From the NCBI GenBank assembly GCA_016795385.1, contig JAEUHI010000038.1, positions 1 through 50,683 of the forward strand: DNA of 50,683 bases, written 5' to 3'. A model generated the notes under the pieces. That model was given only the letters and a program-made list of their open reading frames with translations, made no database searches and was not told the DNA's origin. A program made the translations under genes and the position numbers. Positions 50,380 through 50,683 of the stretch are shown here, piece after piece. The stretch's first letter is position 1. The number at the start of each line of letters is the position of its first letter. Source of the stretch: Verrucomicrobiales bacterium. Lineage in GTDB: Bacteria > Verrucomicrobiota > Verrucomicrobiia > Verrucomicrobiales > DEV007.

Positions 50380-50683
50380 CTACGCTCCCATCACGTCCTT
50401 TCGCAAATCCCGCATTACGCGCAGCTCGCCCCAGTCCGCGCCACGCATCTTTCGTGCACCGCTCGTGCGCTTTTCGCCGAATCGACGACGCAAAGCCTGC
50501 TCGCGCTCGAAGACCGCATCAACGAAGGTCGCCGTGCCCAATACCGCACCGTCGCAGAAGTAGCGCACCCGGTGGCGCAGCGCCTCCGGCAGCGACATTT
50601 TGCCGCCTTGTTCCAGCACCGCCTCCACTTCCGCCTCCGGCAAACCGCGACGACTGCTCTGGCCAAGATCCGGATCACCGGCG
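50380..50683 (-). CDS. REP-associated tyrosine transposase (RAYT), C-terminal part
   Basis: A partial gene on the minus strand; its 5' end lies beyond the right edge. The visible 87 or more residues read LPEALRHRVRYFCDGAVLGT, FVDAVFEREQALRRRFGEK, then RTSGARKMRGADWGELRVMRDL, a pattern I associate with the C-terminal extension of RAYT/Y1-type transposases of PVC bacteria. The catalytic HUH and Tyr domain would be upstream, outside the window. RAYTs are domesticated Y1 transposases thought to spread REP palindromes; this window holds several palindromic repeats as possible substrates. It follows comF convergently after 34 bp. Confidence 0.72.
   Translation of the reverse strand, partial: AGDPDLGQSSRRGLPEAEVEAVLEQGGKMSLPEALRHRVRYFCDGAVLGTATFVDAVFEREQALRRRFGEKRTSGARKMRGADWGELRVMRDLRKDVMGA

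Overview
The window is a GC-rich, gene-dense bacterial chromosome segment. It has no rRNA, tRNA or CRISPR array that I can recognise. Several traits point to a Gram-negative, probably Verrucomicrobiota or other PVC-group, bacterium: two secreted FGE-type sulfatases, many signal-peptide-bearing proteins of unknown function, a very large exported TPR protein, a TonB-dependent siderophore receptor with a PepSY partner, weak or absent Shine-Dalgarno sequences at most starts, and an integron integrase plus cassettes. This taxonomic call is inference only; no marker gene is present.

Layout. 1-0.5 kb: the C-terminal part of an integron integrase enters from the left edge and runs into a convergent gene. 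0.4-8.4 kb: a leftward cluster with a 2055-aa exported TPR protein, a lipoprotein, a small membrane protein and a secreted coiled-coil protein. 8.5-9.1 kb: a 2-Cys peroxiredoxin. 9.4-13.5 kb: assimilatory sulfate reduction genes cysH-cysC-cysD-cysN, interrupted between cysD and cysN by a 462-bp unit that carries a four-helix-bundle (IVS/S23-type) gene between inverted repeats. 13.5-14.7 kb: a lipoprotein and a membrane transporter-like protein. 14.8-18.6 kb: a tightly overlapped potABCD polyamine ABC transporter operon. 18.7-21.4 kb: an NtrC/NtrB-type two-component pair. 21.4-25 kb: cutA, lysC and a DEAD-box RNA helicase with a long leader. 25-28.4 kb: the siderophore receptor and PepSY protein under a palindromic operator. 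28.5-32.4 kb: a glycosyltransferase, an exported lactonase, a nested palindromic repeat and thioredoxin reductase.

32.6-35.0 kb is the most unusual stretch. Four small rightward ORFs of lower GC than their surroundings are separated by attC-like sites: imperfect inverted repeats with unpaired bases, AAC...GTT ends, and ORFs that end inside the sites. The array looks like an integron cassette cluster without an adjacent integrase. It ends in tandem remnants of an IS30-family transposase. 35-42 kb then holds a photolyase-like FAD protein with a 47-aa DUF2256 zinc-ribbon protein, several small exported proteins (one a cystatin-like protein with a QVVAG motif), upp, an exported M14 carboxypeptidase and an exported nucleoside hydrolase. 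42.2-47.2 kb has two sulfatases flanking an ammonium transporter with a textbook sigma-54 promoter. 47.3-50.3 kb has a paralogous pair of exported proteins, a CPBP-family membrane protease and comF. The right edge cuts into the C-terminus of a REP-associated tyrosine transposase.

Genes that plausibly work together: CysDN makes APS, CysC makes PAPS and CysH reduces PAPS, with peroxiredoxin and TrxB in the thiol network. The sigma-54 promoter before amt matches the presence of an NtrC-type activator in the window. The nucleoside hydrolase and Upp could form a nucleoside/base salvage set. Short-repeat biology is a theme: at least four interspersed repeat types, the IVS unit, cassette sites, an IS30 relic, a transposase of the REP type, and a 9-mer, CCTGACAAA, that occurs eight times.
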